Assembly: GCA_025997595.1 (NCBI GenBank)
Contig: BNUU01000001.1
Span: 248,001-312,000 of the forward strand
Length of the DNA: 64,000 nucleotides
Origin: Spirochaetia bacterium
GTDB lineage: Bacteria > Spirochaetota > Spirochaetia > Treponematales > Breznakiellaceae
Direction of reading: 5' to 3'
Shown piece by piece: positions 15,299-23,480 of the stretch. The translations under genes were made by a program, and so were the position numbers. The notes under the pieces were generated by a model. The model had not been told where the DNA came from and did not search any database. It saw only the letters and a list, made by a program, of their open reading frames with translations. The number at the start of each line of letters is the position of its first letter. Position 1 is the stretch's first letter.

Positions 15299-16477
15299 AT
15301 GCAGTATCGCAACTATGGCAAAATGGGATTTAAGGTGTCGGCTTTCGGCATGGGCTGTATGCGGCTTCCCCGGATCTTCGTCGGGGATCATTCGGAGGTA
15401 GACCGGGAAAAGGCCTGGGAGATGATCCGTTACGCGGCGGACAACGGGGTAAACTACTTCGATACCGCCTACGGCTACCACAACAAGACCAGCGAGGAAG
15501 TGCTGGGGGAAGCCCTGGAGGGGGGCCTCCGGGAAAAGGTGAAGATCGTCACCAAGCAGCCCTTTGGGACTATGACGGATCTTAAAACCGGGGGCGGGAA
15601 AAACGTACTTGATAATGCCCGGCGCAATCTGGAAAATACCCTCAAGAAACTCAGGACCAGTTATATTGATGTATACCTCATACACAACATCGGGAAATCA
15701 ACCTGGGAAGATACCAAAAAAGAGAAGATTATCGAGGAATACGAAAAATTCCGGGCCGAAGGGCTTATCCGGGGTATCGGCTATTCCTATCACGGCCGGT
15801 ATCCCACCTTCAAGGAAGTCCTCGATTTTTATGATTGGGATATGTGCCAGATTCAGCAGAACCTTATCGACGTTGAACGGGAAGCCACCGAACAGGCCAT
15901 CCGCGATGCGGGAAAGAAAGGTACCGCCCTGGTCATTATGGAACCCCTCCGGGGCGGTAACCTTGCGGTTCCCCCCGCGCCGATCCAGGGGATCTACGAC
16001 GAATATAAGGAGAAGCGAAGCGGGGTTGAATGGGCCTTCCGGCATGTCCTCAACTACCCCGAAGTCAGTACCATCCTCTCCGGCGTCACCACCCTGGAAC
16101 AGCTCAAGGACAACATCGAAATCTTCTCCAAACCCGAAGCGGTTCCCGGCTGCCTGAATGATGAAGAAAAGAAGATCATCGCCCGGGTACGGGACAAGTA
16201 CAACTCCCTCAAGTCGATCCCCTGTACGGGCTGCGAATACTGCCTTCCCTGCCCCAAGGGGGTCAATATCCCCGGAGTATTCGGCAAATACAACGAGGGA
16301 ATCATGTTCGGCACCTTTGAACCGGCCCGGCGGTCCTATATGTTCCAGGCCAGGAGCGGCCAGGACGCATCCCTCTGCGTTGAATGCAGGGCCTGCGAAA
16401 AGAAATGCCCCCAGCATATCGAAATTGCCAGGCAGCTCAAGGTTACCCATGAGAAGCTTAAGGGGTGGGTGGAGTAG
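15299..16477 (+). CDS. Aldo/keto reductase with C-terminal iron-sulfur domain
   Basis: Residues 1-about 285 of this 392-residue protein form an AKR barrel (GMGCMRLPR at the N-terminus; DTAYGYHNKTSEEVLGEAL with the catalytic Tyr). The C-terminal about 100 residues carry two four-Cys motifs, CTGCEYCLPCP and CVECRACEKKCP, for [4Fe-4S] clusters. Iron-sulfur AKRs of this build are common in anaerobes, but their substrates are mostly unknown. The frame extends upstream to 15164 through AT-rich promoter DNA. The start at 15299 is preceded by GGAAG and matches family length. Confidence 0.87.
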   Translation: MQYRNYGKMGFKVSAFGMGCMRLPRIFVGDHSEVDREKAWEMIRYAADNGVNYFDTAYGYHNKTSEEVLGEALEGGLREKVKIVTKQPFGTMTDLKTGGGKNVLDNARRNLENTLKKLRTSYIDVYLIHNIGKSTWEDTKKEKIIEEYEKFRAEGLIRGIGYSYHGRYPTFKEVLDFYDWDMCQIQQNLIDVEREATEQAIRDAGKKGTALVIMEPLRGGNLAVPPAPIQGIYDEYKEKRSGVEWAFRHVLNYPEVSTILSGVTTLEQLKDNIEIFSKPEAVPGCLNDEEKKIIARVRDKYNSLKSIPCTGCEYCLPCPKGVNIPGVFGKYNEGIMFGTFEPARRSYMFQARSGQDASLCVECRACEKKCPQHIEIARQLKVTHEKLKGWVE

Positions 16478-16540
16478 CCGCCATCCACAACCAGGCAGGG
16501 GGAGGGCGTCCCACACCCGAATGTGCTGGGGGAATCCGCC

Positions 16541-16768
16541 TACGAGCCTGCGCTTCGCTTGTCTCTCCGGCGGGGAATCCCAGGATACATTCGTGCGTGT
16601 GCCGCCCTCCCCCTGCCTGCCGGTGGTGGCTTTCTGATAGGGAAGCGCGATGGGGGAGTCCACCTACGGGGCCTGCGCTTCGCTTGTCTCTTCCCTCCCT
16701 TGCGTAAGCAAGATCTTCTCCCCCTGCCTGCCGGTGGTGGCTTTCTGATGGGGAAGCGCGATGGGGGT
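16541..16768. repeat. Degenerate direct repeats in a non-coding gap
   Basis: CCTGCGCTTCGCTTGTCTC occurs at 16547 and 16672. A longer block beginning CTCCCCCTGCCTGCCGG occurs at 16607 and 16718, with about 50 bases nearly identical. The spacing is 111-125 bases. The 16478-17030 gap holds no convincing gene; several overlapping frames are open only because of base composition. Confidence 0.75.
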
Positions 16769-16849
16769 GGCATAAGGGACCTTCAGTGGGTAGTGCGTTC
16801 CCACACAAGCCACCCTGCGGATGGCTTGCTTCCCCCTTGCCAGCAGAGG

Positions 16850-17018
16850 CCCCAGCCCCCATGCAACCGGAGTTTTTTTACGGGCACGCCTGGGATAACG
16901 GCGGAGGGGGGTGGCAGGGAACGCGTGGCCCTCGTCAGAGGGACATGCGTTCCCTGCCAGGCCCCCCGACCTTTGTTCTGCGTGCCCGTGGGACAGCACG
17001 GTTGCATGGGGGCTGGGG
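16850..17018. repeat. Nested 169-base palindrome upstream of rpmF
   Basis: Outer arms of 19 bp pair perfectly (16850-16868 with 17000-17018, CCCCAGCCCCCATGCAACC). Inside these, 9 bp pair at 16881/16980, a G6/C6 block pairs at 16906/16962, and 12 bp pair at 16913/16947. The order is consistent with one long interrupted hairpin. It ends 15 bases before the rpmF promoter. Confidence 0.8.
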
Positions 17019-17033
17019 GTTATGCGTATGAAC

Positions 17034-17062
17034 TTGACATTTTTTGGCTTCTTTGTTAAGAT
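17034..17062 (+). promoter_or_regulatory. Promoter of rpmF-acpP-rnc
   Basis: TTGACA (17034-17039), 17 bases and TAAGAT (17057-17062). This is the cleanest sigma-70-type promoter in the window, about 29 bases before the rpmF start. Confidence 0.65.
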
Positions 17063-17090
17063 GAAAAAATATTGAAGAGAGGTTTAAGAG

Positions 17091-17279
17091 ATGGCTGTAC
17101 CCAGATTTAAAACGTCGAAGGCGCGAACCCGCCGGCGGCAGTCGATTAACATGAAACTGAGTTCTCCCACCCTGATCGAGTGCAGTACCTGCGGTAATCG
17201 TGTTTTACTGCACCATGTGTGCCCGAAATGTGGTTTTTACCGGGGGAAGCAGGTTATTGTGCCGGAATCGAAGGTTTAA
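17091..17279 (+). CDS. rpmF: 50S ribosomal protein L32
   Basis: The 62-residue protein begins MAVPRFKTSKARTRRRQS, typical of L32. It contains two zinc-ribbon pairs, CSTCG and CPKCGFYRG. L32 binds 23S rRNA near the exit side of the large subunit. The rpmF-acpP neighbourhood is a familiar bacterial arrangement that links ribosome and lipid synthesis. Confidence 0.95.
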   Translation: MAVPRFKTSKARTRRRQSINMKLSSPTLIECSTCGNRVLLHHVCPKCGFYRGKQVIVPESKV

Positions 17280-17306
17280 TTAAAAGGAAACGGAGGAATA
17301 TTCAAG

Positions 17307-17543
17307 ATGGATGATTTGTTTGAAAAAATGAAGAAACTTATTGCCGATAAACTGGAAGTTGATGCGGGGAAGATCACCCTGGATGCATCTTTCCGTCAGG
17401 ATCTCGGCGCCGACAGCCTGGATACCTATGAATTGGTGTATGCCATTGAGGAAGAAATGGGTATTTCCATCCCCGATGAAAAGGCCAACGAGTTTGAAAC
17501 GGTCCGGGATGCCTACGAGTATATTAAATCCCAACAGAAGTAG
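17307..17543 (+). CDS. acpP: Acyl carrier protein
   Basis: This 78-residue acidic protein has the phosphopantetheine attachment motif DLGADSLDTYELV, in which the Ser of DSL receives the prosthetic group. It carries growing acyl chains in fatty-acid synthesis. It starts 27 bases after rpmF with GGAGG upstream, and rnc follows. Confidence 0.95.
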   Translation: MDDLFEKMKKLIADKLEVDAGKITLDASFRQDLGADSLDTYELVYAIEEEMGISIPDEKANEFETVRDAYEYIKSQQK

Positions 17544-17577
17544 GCCGCCGGTCATAGATTCCGGCAGAAAGAAAGTA

Positions 17578-18267
17578 TTGGCGGCGTTTCAAAAGACCGC
17601 CGGTATCAGGTTCAGAAGCCTTGAGCTTTTGAACCTTTCTTTCATACACCGGTCCGTATCCAATGAATCTGAGGGAAAAAGCAACAACGAACGGCTGGAA
17701 TTCCTCGGCGACGCCATCCTCGGGGCGGTAACGGCGACCCTCCTTTATGGGGATTTTGAGGATAAGAAAGAAGGGGAACTGGCCAAGATCAAGGCCGTGG
17801 TGGTTTCCGAGGACATCCTTTCCGGTGTCGCCCGGGAATTGCAGATCGATAACCTGCTCCTCCTGGGCAAGGGGGAGGAACTTTCCGGGGGCCGGACGAA
17901 AAAGGCCCTCCTGGCGGACGCCCTGGAAGCCCTTATCGGTGCCCTGTACCTGGATTCGGGCTATAAGGCCGCCTTTGCCTTTGTCGGCCGCTGCATCGGC
18001 CCGGAAATCAGCCGGGTTCTAAAAAATAAGTACCATCAGGATTATAAATCCCTTTTACAGGAACTCAGCCAGCGCCTTTATCACGTTTACCCCAATTACC
18101 GCCTGATCAAACGTTCCGGCCCCGAGCACGAGCATCTTTTCTGGATGGAAGTTACGGTGAACAACAAAACCTTTGGTCCGGGCACGGGCCGGAACAAGAA
18201 AACCGCCGAACAGGAAGCGGCAAAGATGGCGTACGAGGAATTAATAAGTGAGCCAATTCCAAAATAG
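17578..18267 (+). CDS. rnc: Ribonuclease III
   Basis: The protein has the RNase III catalytic signature NERLEFLGDAILG, with a second acidic cluster in ADALEALIGALYLDSG. A C-terminal double-stranded RNA-binding domain ends AEQEAAKMAYEEL. It processes rRNA and cuts structured RNAs. No ATG occurs between the acpP stop and the conserved region. TTG at 17578 gives 229 residues and is the best visible start, with low certainty. The last residues and stop codon are contributed by the repeat element that begins at 18250. Confidence 0.88.
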   Translation: MAAFQKTAGIRFRSLELLNLSFIHRSVSNESEGKSNNERLEFLGDAILGAVTATLLYGDFEDKKEGELAKIKAVVVSEDILSGVARELQIDNLLLLGKGEELSGGRTKKALLADALEALIGALYLDSGYKAAFAFVGRCIGPEISRVLKNKYHQDYKSLLQELSQRLYHVYPNYRLIKRSGPEHEHLFWMEVTVNNKTFGPGTGRNKKTAEQEAAKMAYEELISEPIPK

Positions 18268-18384
18268 AAATTAATTAATCACGAACCACACTAACCACAC
18301 AAAAAGGGCAAGCGATTTCAGAGTAAAAGTTCGTGTTCGAACCGAAGGTTCGCTTCGTGTGGTTTGTGGTTAAATTCTTTGTTA
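18250..18384. repeat. Long hairpin repeat of the AACCAC family (copy 2)
   Basis: It begins GAGCCAATTCCAAAATAGAAATTAATTAATCAC, nearly the same as the left end of the 63302 copy, and ends GTGTGGTTTGTGGTTAAATTC. Its left edge overlaps the final codons of rnc. A small inner hairpin (CGAACC/GGTTCG) is near 18335. Confidence 0.75.
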
Positions 18385-18386
18385 TT

Positions 18387-19754
18387 TTAGAGATATCTTT
18401 TGTTCAGATTTTCCGCGATTTCCAGCAGCTTTTCCCGTGTATTTGAATCCGGATCGTCTACCACGGTTTCCAGCAGTTCATTAAGGATGATCCCCACGTT
18501 TTTGCCCGGTTTGACACCGGCGGCCAGCAGGTCCCTGCCGGAGACCGCCAGATCCTTGAGGGAGAAGGCATTGCCGCCGGCCAGAACCGTATCCACCCGG
18601 CGGACCAGGGGGAGGAGGAAGTCCCCTCCGGGCTCGGTTCCGGCCATGCCGTAGGCGTCACAGCGGCGCAGGCGGTAGAGGTTTTCCAGGTTTTCTTCCC
18701 CGGCGCTGATGATAAAGCGGCGGACCGCGGCGTCGCTCCAGGTTTCCTCATAATGAAACATGTGTTCTGCGATAAGGTGGCAGGTTGAATCAATCTGGGC
18801 ATTGGAATACCGGAGCCGGGTGAGGATCTTCCGGGTGATTTCGGCGGAGATTTTTTCATGCTGATAAAAAGTCCAGATTCCCGCTTCGTCTAACTTCCGC
18901 ACCGCAGGCTTACCGATGTCGTGGAAGAGCGCCGCGAGCCCAACCTCAAGAGGGTACCCGGCCCGGCCGGCGTAATCGCAGGCCAAAAGGGAGTGGTCCA
19001 GTACATCAAACTGATGGTAACCCTTTTGGTCTACGCCCCGGCAGTCCGCCAGTTCCGGGAGGATGAGGGCGAGGAGGCCGGTCTGTTCCATAAGCCGCAG
19101 GGCGGCGGCGGGGTTTGGACTCCCGATGATCTTGTCCAGCTCGTCCCGGACCCGTTCCGGGGAGACCCCTGCGGTAACCGGCAGGGCTCGGGGGATGGCG
19201 TCCAGGGTCGCCGGATCAAAGGTAAAGCCCAGCTGGGCGGCGAAGCGTACCCCCCGCAGGGGACGGAGGCCGTCTTCGGTAAAGCGCTCGGCGGGATTCC
19301 CCACACAGCGGATCAGTTGTTTTTTGATATCCCCTGTGCCCCCAAAGGGGTCTGCGGGTTCCCCGCCGGGAAGATGCAGGGCAATGGCGTTCATGGTAAA
19401 GTCCCGGCGGGAGAGGTCCTCTTCGATGGTGGCGGCATAGGCGACGGTCTCCGGGTGGCGGCCGTCCCGGTAGTCCGATTCGGTGCGGAAGGTGGTCACC
19501 TCAAGGTCATGACCCTTGTAATGCACCGTGACCGTCCCATGTTTGATCCCCGTGGGGATGACCCGCCATCGCCCGCTGCGGAACAGGGCGATCACCTCTT
19601 CCGGGGTCGCATTGGTGGCAAGATCCCAGTCCTGGGCCTTTTTCCCCCGGAAGAGATCCCGGACCGCACCCCCCACGAGGTATACCTCTTTTTCCCAGGC
19701 TGCAAAAAGGGCTGCAATTTCCTTTAATATGGGATGAATGTTCGCGTTGCCCAT
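18387..19754 (-). CDS. cca: CCA tRNA nucleotidyltransferase / poly(A) polymerase family with HD domain
   Basis: The 455-residue protein has the class II nucleotidyltransferase head GGAVRD and DWDLATNATPEE, whose carboxylates bind metal. The RNA-binding segment RRDFTMNAIAL and the DGLRPLRGVRFAAQLGF region follow. A C-terminal HD domain (ALFHDIGKP) resembles phosphohydrolase modules of some CCA enzymes. It repairs or adds the tRNA 3' CCA, which matters here because the tRNA-Lys gene does not encode CCA. Poly(A) polymerase is the alternative, since the families are hard to separate by eye. It diverges from thiN with only 27 bases between starts. Confidence 0.85.
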   Translation of the reverse strand: MGNANIHPILKEIAALFAAWEKEVYLVGGAVRDLFRGKKAQDWDLATNATPEEVIALFRSGRWRVIPTGIKHGTVTVHYKGHDLEVTTFRTESDYRDGRHPETVAYAATIEEDLSRRDFTMNAIALHLPGGEPADPFGGTGDIKKQLIRCVGNPAERFTEDGLRPLRGVRFAAQLGFTFDPATLDAIPRALPVTAGVSPERVRDELDKIIGSPNPAAALRLMEQTGLLALILPELADCRGVDQKGYHQFDVLDHSLLACDYAGRAGYPLEVGLAALFHDIGKPAVRKLDEAGIWTFYQHEKISAEITRKILTRLRYSNAQIDSTCHLIAEHMFHYEETWSDAAVRRFIISAGEENLENLYRLRRCDAYGMAGTEPGGDFLLPLVRRVDTVLAGGNAFSLKDLAVSGRDLLAAGVKPGKNVGIILNELLETVVDDPDSNTREKLLEIAENLNKRYL

Positions 19755-19775
19755 CGGGAAACACTATACTATAAT
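19747..19775 (+). promoter_or_regulatory. Promoter predicting a leaderless thiN mRNA
   Basis: TTGCCC (19747-19752), 17 bases, TATAAT (19770-19775), then six bases to the ATG at 19782. No ribosome-binding site is present, and the -35 box lies inside the start of the divergent cca gene. Confidence 0.55.
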
Positions 19776-19781
19776 TACGCC

Positions 19782-20474
19782 ATGTTGGGTATCGTGTTCA
19801 CCGGCGGGGAAGGGCCCGGCCCGGAATTGTGCCGTTGTTTAATCGGGGAACACCACCCTGGTGGGGCGGCTGCCGGCGCGGGGGGGACGCTTATCGCCGC
19901 CGCGGATTCGGGGCTGGAGGCTGCGGAAAAGGCGGGTTTCCGCCCGGACTGGATCGTGGGGGACATGGATTCCCTGGACGACCTGGCCCGTCTTGACAGC
20001 TACCCGCCGGAACGTATTCTGCGCTACCGGGCGGACAAGGATTATACCGATACGGAACTGGCCCTGTCCCTGCTTTGGGAAAAGGGCTGCGATGAAACCT
20101 GGATCCTGGGCGGGGGCGGGGGACGGCTGGACCATCTTTTTGCGCTCCGTTCCCTCTTTGAACGGGAACGCCCCCCCAGCCGGTGGATCACCGCGGCGGA
20201 GGATATCCGCTGCGGTGAAGCCGGACGGCGGGCAGCGGGGCAGAAAACGGCAGGGGAATTGGTCCTGGAAGCGCCGGCGGGGAGCCTTGTTTCGGTCTTT
20301 CCCCTGGGTACCGGTCCCTGGCAGGCGAAAAGTGACGGCCTCAAATGGTCCCTGAAGGGCGTAAGCTGGACCCGGGGCTTTTCCGGAATCAGCAATATCG
20401 CCCCTGATGGACATTTTGTCATCCGGGCGGAGCAGGGCCGCTTCATGGTGATAATATTTTTGAAAGAGGAATAA
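19782..20474 (+). CDS. thiN: Thiamine pyrophosphokinase
   Basis: This 230-residue protein transfers pyrophosphate from ATP to thiamine. Recognisable segments are LIAAADSGLEAAEKAGFRPD, IVGDMDSLD, the DKDYTDTELAL motif and GGGGGRLDHLF. The C-terminal domain ends GISNIAPDGHFVIR. A frame extension to 19734 would overlap the divergent cca start and is unlikely. There is no TPP riboswitch, because transcription seems to begin at the start codon. Confidence 0.88.
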   Translation: MLGIVFTGGEGPGPELCRCLIGEHHPGGAAAGAGGTLIAAADSGLEAAEKAGFRPDWIVGDMDSLDDLARLDSYPPERILRYRADKDYTDTELALSLLWEKGCDETWILGGGGGRLDHLFALRSLFERERPPSRWITAAEDIRCGEAGRRAAGQKTAGELVLEAPAGSLVSVFPLGTGPWQAKSDGLKWSLKGVSWTRGFSGISNIAPDGHFVIRAEQGRFMVIIFLKEE

Positions 20475-20553
20475 ACCACAAAGGGCACAAAGAACACGAA
20501 GGGGGAATTTGATTCTTTGTGGCCTTTGTGTCCTTCGTGGTTAAATATTCTTC
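20473..20553. repeat. Long hairpin repeat of the AACCAC family (copy 3)
   Basis: AAACCACAAAGGGCACAAAG at the left pairs with CCTTTGTGTCCTTCGTGGTT at the right. The words CACAAAG and CACGAAG repeat within each arm. It lies between thiN and folD. Confidence 0.8.
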
Positions 20554-20573
20554 TTTAAAAACTGGAGTTGTTC

Positions 20574-21458
20574 ATGTCGGCGATTATTATTGACGGAAAG
20601 GCGATAAGCCTGAAAGTACGGGAAGAGGTGAAACAGCGCGCAGGCGCACTGCGGCCGAAGGGGATCGTTCCCTGCCTGGCGGTAATCCTCGTGGGGGAGG
20701 AGCCGGCGAGCCTTTCCTATGTGAGCGCCAAGGAAAAGGCCTTGGGGGAGGCGGGGATGGGAAGCCGGGATTTCAGGCTTGCTTTTTCAACCACGGAGGC
20801 TGAACTCCTCTCCCTGATTAAGCGCCTCAATGCCGACGGGAAGGTCCATGGCATTCTGGTGCAGCTTCCCTTGCCCTCTCACATCAGTGAGGAACGGGTG
20901 ATCACCGCCATTGATCCTCGAAAAGATGTGGACGGCTTTCACCCGGTGTCGGTGGGGAATATGGTCCTGGGGCGGCCGGGCTTCCTCCCCTGTACCCCCC
21001 ACGGGGTGCTGGCGCTGCTCCGGGAACTCAGGATACCCACGGCGGGGGCCCATGCGGTGGTGCTGGGCCGGTCCAACATCGTGGGGAAGCCCCTGGCGAA
21101 TCTCCTGGCCCGCCGGGATGTGAACGCCACGGTGACCATCTGCCATACCGGTACCAGGGACCTGGGGGCCATTACCCGGCAGGCTGATATCCTCATCGCC
21201 GCAGCGGGCCGGGCCGGCCTGGTGACTGCGGATATGGTGAAGGAGGGGGCGGCGGTGATCGATGTGGGGGTAAACCGGGTAGCCGACAGCACCGCCAGGC
21301 GGGGCTACCGGCTCCGGGGGGACGTGGACTATGCCCCTGTGGCGGAAAAGGCCGCCTGGATCACCCCCGTACCCGGCGGGGTGGGGCCCATGACCATCGC
21401 CATGCTGCTCCGGAACGTGATCGAGTCCGCGGAGCGTTTCGCAATTGAACAACTCTAG
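20574..21458 (+). CDS. folD: Bifunctional methylenetetrahydrofolate dehydrogenase/cyclohydrolase
   Basis: This 294-residue FolD interconverts methylene-, methenyl- and 10-formyl-tetrahydrofolate. It has SYVSAKEKA with the catalytic Lys, GILVQLPLP, DPRKDVDGFHP, the NADP-site GRSNIVGKPL, and TPVPGGVGPMTIAMLL at the C-terminus. An ATG at 20574 is preceded by GGAG at six bases spacing; a TTG two codons earlier is less likely. In acetogenic spirochaetes FolD belongs to the one-carbon pathway, but no other pathway gene is in the window. Confidence 0.93.
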   Translation: MSAIIIDGKAISLKVREEVKQRAGALRPKGIVPCLAVILVGEEPASLSYVSAKEKALGEAGMGSRDFRLAFSTTEAELLSLIKRLNADGKVHGILVQLPLPSHISEERVITAIDPRKDVDGFHPVSVGNMVLGRPGFLPCTPHGVLALLRELRIPTAGAHAVVLGRSNIVGKPLANLLARRDVNATVTICHTGTRDLGAITRQADILIAAAGRAGLVTADMVKEGAAVIDVGVNRVADSTARRGYRLRGDVDYAPVAEKAAWITPVPGGVGPMTIAMLLRNVIESAERFAIEQL

Positions 21459-21507
21459 TAAAAAGTTTGTTGAAGATCCGCTTGGGGATGTGTATATTCA
21501 AGTTGAA

Positions 21508-21551
21508 GGAACATCCAACGCAGTTTCAAGGAACATCCAACGAAGTTTCAA
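21508..21551 (+). repeat. Two tandem 22-base units
   Basis: GGAACATCCAACGCAGTTTCAA is repeated at once as GGAACATCCAACGAAGTTTCAA, one base different, just ahead of the ribosome-binding site of the next gene. Confidence 0.9.
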
Positions 21552-21561
21552 GGAGAGCGCC

Positions 21562-21945
21562 ATGAGTCAATTCGATAGCAAGGAGCCCCTTATCCCCGCG
21601 CGGGCCCTGGAAAAACAGGGTGTCGCCGCCATCGGCAATCTGGCAGGCGGGGTTTTCCTCTTTATCATGGGAGCCCTGGGAACCCGTCTTCCCATTGTGG
21701 GGATTATCATGGGGGTGGTAAGCGCCGTGGTAGGGCTCGGCGCATTCCTTTCCAAAGACCCGGCGGATAAAAAACCAGGCGCCGTCCTCATTGGCGGGGG
21801 CGCCTTGGTGATCTTTGCCCGGGTGGGGGCTGCCTTTATCCGGCCCGTTGCGGGGACCCTCCTCAGCATTGGGGCCTTCGGCCTTATCGCCATGGGCATC
21901 ATAAACGGCGTCAAATTCCTCAAGGGCCTTAAGAGCCGGGGCTAA
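21562..21945 (+). CDS. Small glycine-rich membrane protein
   Basis: The product is 127 residues. A hydrophilic N-terminus is followed by about four hydrophobic segments rich in Gly and Ala, for example GVFLFIMGALG, GIIMGVVSAVVGLGAF and GTLLSIGAFGLIAMGI. The ATG at 21562 follows AAGGAGAG. A longer frame back to 21445 would overlap folD and read through the tandem repeats. I do not recognise a family. It lies one base before the TTG start of miaB, so the two are probably co-translated. Confidence 0.65.
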   Translation: MSQFDSKEPLIPARALEKQGVAAIGNLAGGVFLFIMGALGTRLPIVGIIMGVVSAVVGLGAFLSKDPADKKPGAVLIGGGALVIFARVGAAFIRPVAGTLLSIGAFGLIAMGIINGVKFLKGLKSRG

Positions 21946-21946
21946 C

Positions 21947-23476
21947 TTGACCTACTTTTTTGAAACCTACGGCTGCCAGATGAACACCGCAGAGTCGGCG
22001 GCCCTGGATCTGGTATGCCGGGAACGGGGCTGGAAAACCGCCCTTGACGGGGAAAGCGCGGATCTGGTGCTCCTCAATACTTGCTCGGTGCGGGCCACGG
22101 CGGAGCAGCGGGTCATGGGCCGGCTCGCCCTGTATGCTGCCCTGAAAAAAAACCGGGATGCCCAAAAACGGCCCCTTACCCTGGTGGTGGCGGGCTGCAT
22201 GGCGGAGCGGCTGGGGGAAAAACTCAAGGAAAAGGCCCCCGCCGTGGACTATGTGATGGGCACTTCCGCCCGCTCAATTTTTCCCCTGATCCTTGAAGCC
22301 GCAGAAAAGGGTATCCCTCCGGAACAAAATCCTGTTTTTGGCGTCGATGCGGAAAAGCCGGTGTTTTCCTTTTCATCTTCCCACCTTGGATACGGGACAG
22401 GGGAAAGCCCCCTGGGATTAAAATCCCTGCGCAGTTTTGTCCCCATTATGCACGGATGCAACAACTTTTGCTCCTACTGTATCGTCCCCTATGTCCGGGG
22501 CCGGGAAATCTCCCGGAATCCCGCCGCAATCCTGGAAGAAATACGTCTTTTGGCGGAACGGGGGGTGCGGGAAATCACCCTTTTGGGGCAAAACGTTAAC
22601 ACCTATTTATGGGAGGGAGGAGACTCCCCGTGGAAGTCTCTCGGACTTCCTGCGGAAGTCCACGGGAAGTCCCTGGGCTTCGAAGGAGAATCCCTGGATT
22701 TTCCCGGCCTACTGCGGCTTATTGCGGCGGAACTTGAGCAGGGGCCGGCCGGTTCCCCCTCCGGTATTCGCTGGGTGCGGTTTTTATCGGCAAATCCCAA
22801 GGACTTCTCCCCGGAGACCATCCGGGTCATGGCGGAGCATCCGGTTTTCTGCCGCCACCTCCACCTCTGCGTCCAGCACGGTTCCAACCGGATACTCGCG
22901 GCCATGAACCGCCGTTACACACGGGAAATCTACCTGCAGATAGCAGCCGAACTTCGTTCGGCGATGCCGGGGATCACCCTTTCCACGGACATTCTGGTTG
23001 GCTTCCCCGGCGAAACCGAGGCGGACCTGGAGGAAACCCTCACCTTGATGAAGGAGGTAAAATTCCTGTACGCATACATGTACCACTATAATCCCCGGGA
23101 GGGGACCGCCGCCTATGCGCTGCCGGGCCGCATTGACGAGAAGGTCAAGCGGGAGCGGCTGGCCCGGGTGATCGCCCTCCAGAAACAGCATACCCAGGAA
23201 CTACTTAAAAGCCGGCTTGGTTCACGGGAAACCGTTTTAATTGAGGGGATTTCCCGGAAAAATGCCGATGAATTAATAAGCCGTACCGAACGGGATGAAA
23301 TGGCGGTAGTACCCGGCAAGGCTTCCATGATAGGATCATTTGCGGAGCTTACCCTATCCGGTCTGCGGGGGAACACTTTCCGCTCGAAGGAGTTATGCGA
23401 AACTCCGTTCCGCTTCGATTGTACTGTGCGGCAGCAAGAACCCGCTTACGCGGGAGAGGCACTAAAGAGGAGTTAA
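21947..23476 (+). CDS. miaB: tRNA 2-methylthio-N6-isopentenyladenosine-37 methylthiotransferase
   Basis: MiaB is a radical SAM enzyme that methylthiolates A37 of tRNA. The N-terminal MTTase domain begins TYFFETYGCQMN and has further cluster Cys in NTCSVR and GCMAERL. The radical SAM triad is CNNFCSYC, followed by GQNVNTY and STDILVGFPGETEAD, with a TRAM domain near the C-terminus. At 509 residues it is longer than usual. A palindromic insert adds about 25 residues after NVNTYLWEGGD, and there is a 30-residue tail after GNTF. It starts with TTG, one base after the previous stop. Confidence 0.9.
   Translation: MTYFFETYGCQMNTAESAALDLVCRERGWKTALDGESADLVLLNTCSVRATAEQRVMGRLALYAALKKNRDAQKRPLTLVVAGCMAERLGEKLKEKAPAVDYVMGTSARSIFPLILEAAEKGIPPEQNPVFGVDAEKPVFSFSSSHLGYGTGESPLGLKSLRSFVPIMHGCNNFCSYCIVPYVRGREISRNPAAILEEIRLLAERGVREITLLGQNVNTYLWEGGDSPWKSLGLPAEVHGKSLGFEGESLDFPGLLRLIAAELEQGPAGSPSGIRWVRFLSANPKDFSPETIRVMAEHPVFCRHLHLCVQHGSNRILAAMNRRYTREIYLQIAAELRSAMPGITLSTDILVGFPGETEADLEETLTLMKEVKFLYAYMYHYNPREGTAAYALPGRIDEKVKRERLARVIALQKQHTQELLKSRLGSRETVLIEGISRKNADELISRTERDEMAVVPGKASMIGSFAELTLSGLRGNTFRSKELCETPFRFDCTVRQQEPAYAGEALKRS
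22613..22690 (+). repeat. Palindromic in-frame insert within miaB
   Basis: CCCGTGGA (22627-22634) pairs with TCCACGGG (22659-22666). Inside, GGACTTCC (22643-22650) pairs with GGAAGTCC (22654-22661). GGAAGTC-type words recur up to 22690. The frame stays open through it and encodes a segment rich in Gly, Ser and Leu. Confidence 0.6.
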
Positions 23477-23480
23477 TATT

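Noticed and set aside
16541-16768. CRISPR array
   Set aside because: Only two diverged copies of each unit, with spacing over 100 bases and no spacers of equal size; no cas genes in the window.
16458-17059. Several overlapping frames of 60-178 codons on both strands before rpmF
   Set aside because: They consist of repeat and palindrome sequence, change frame between repeat copies, and lack ribosome-binding sites.
19755-19781. TPP riboswitch in front of thiN
   Set aside because: Only 27 bases separate thiN from cca, and the promoter places the transcript start at the ATG, so there is no leader.
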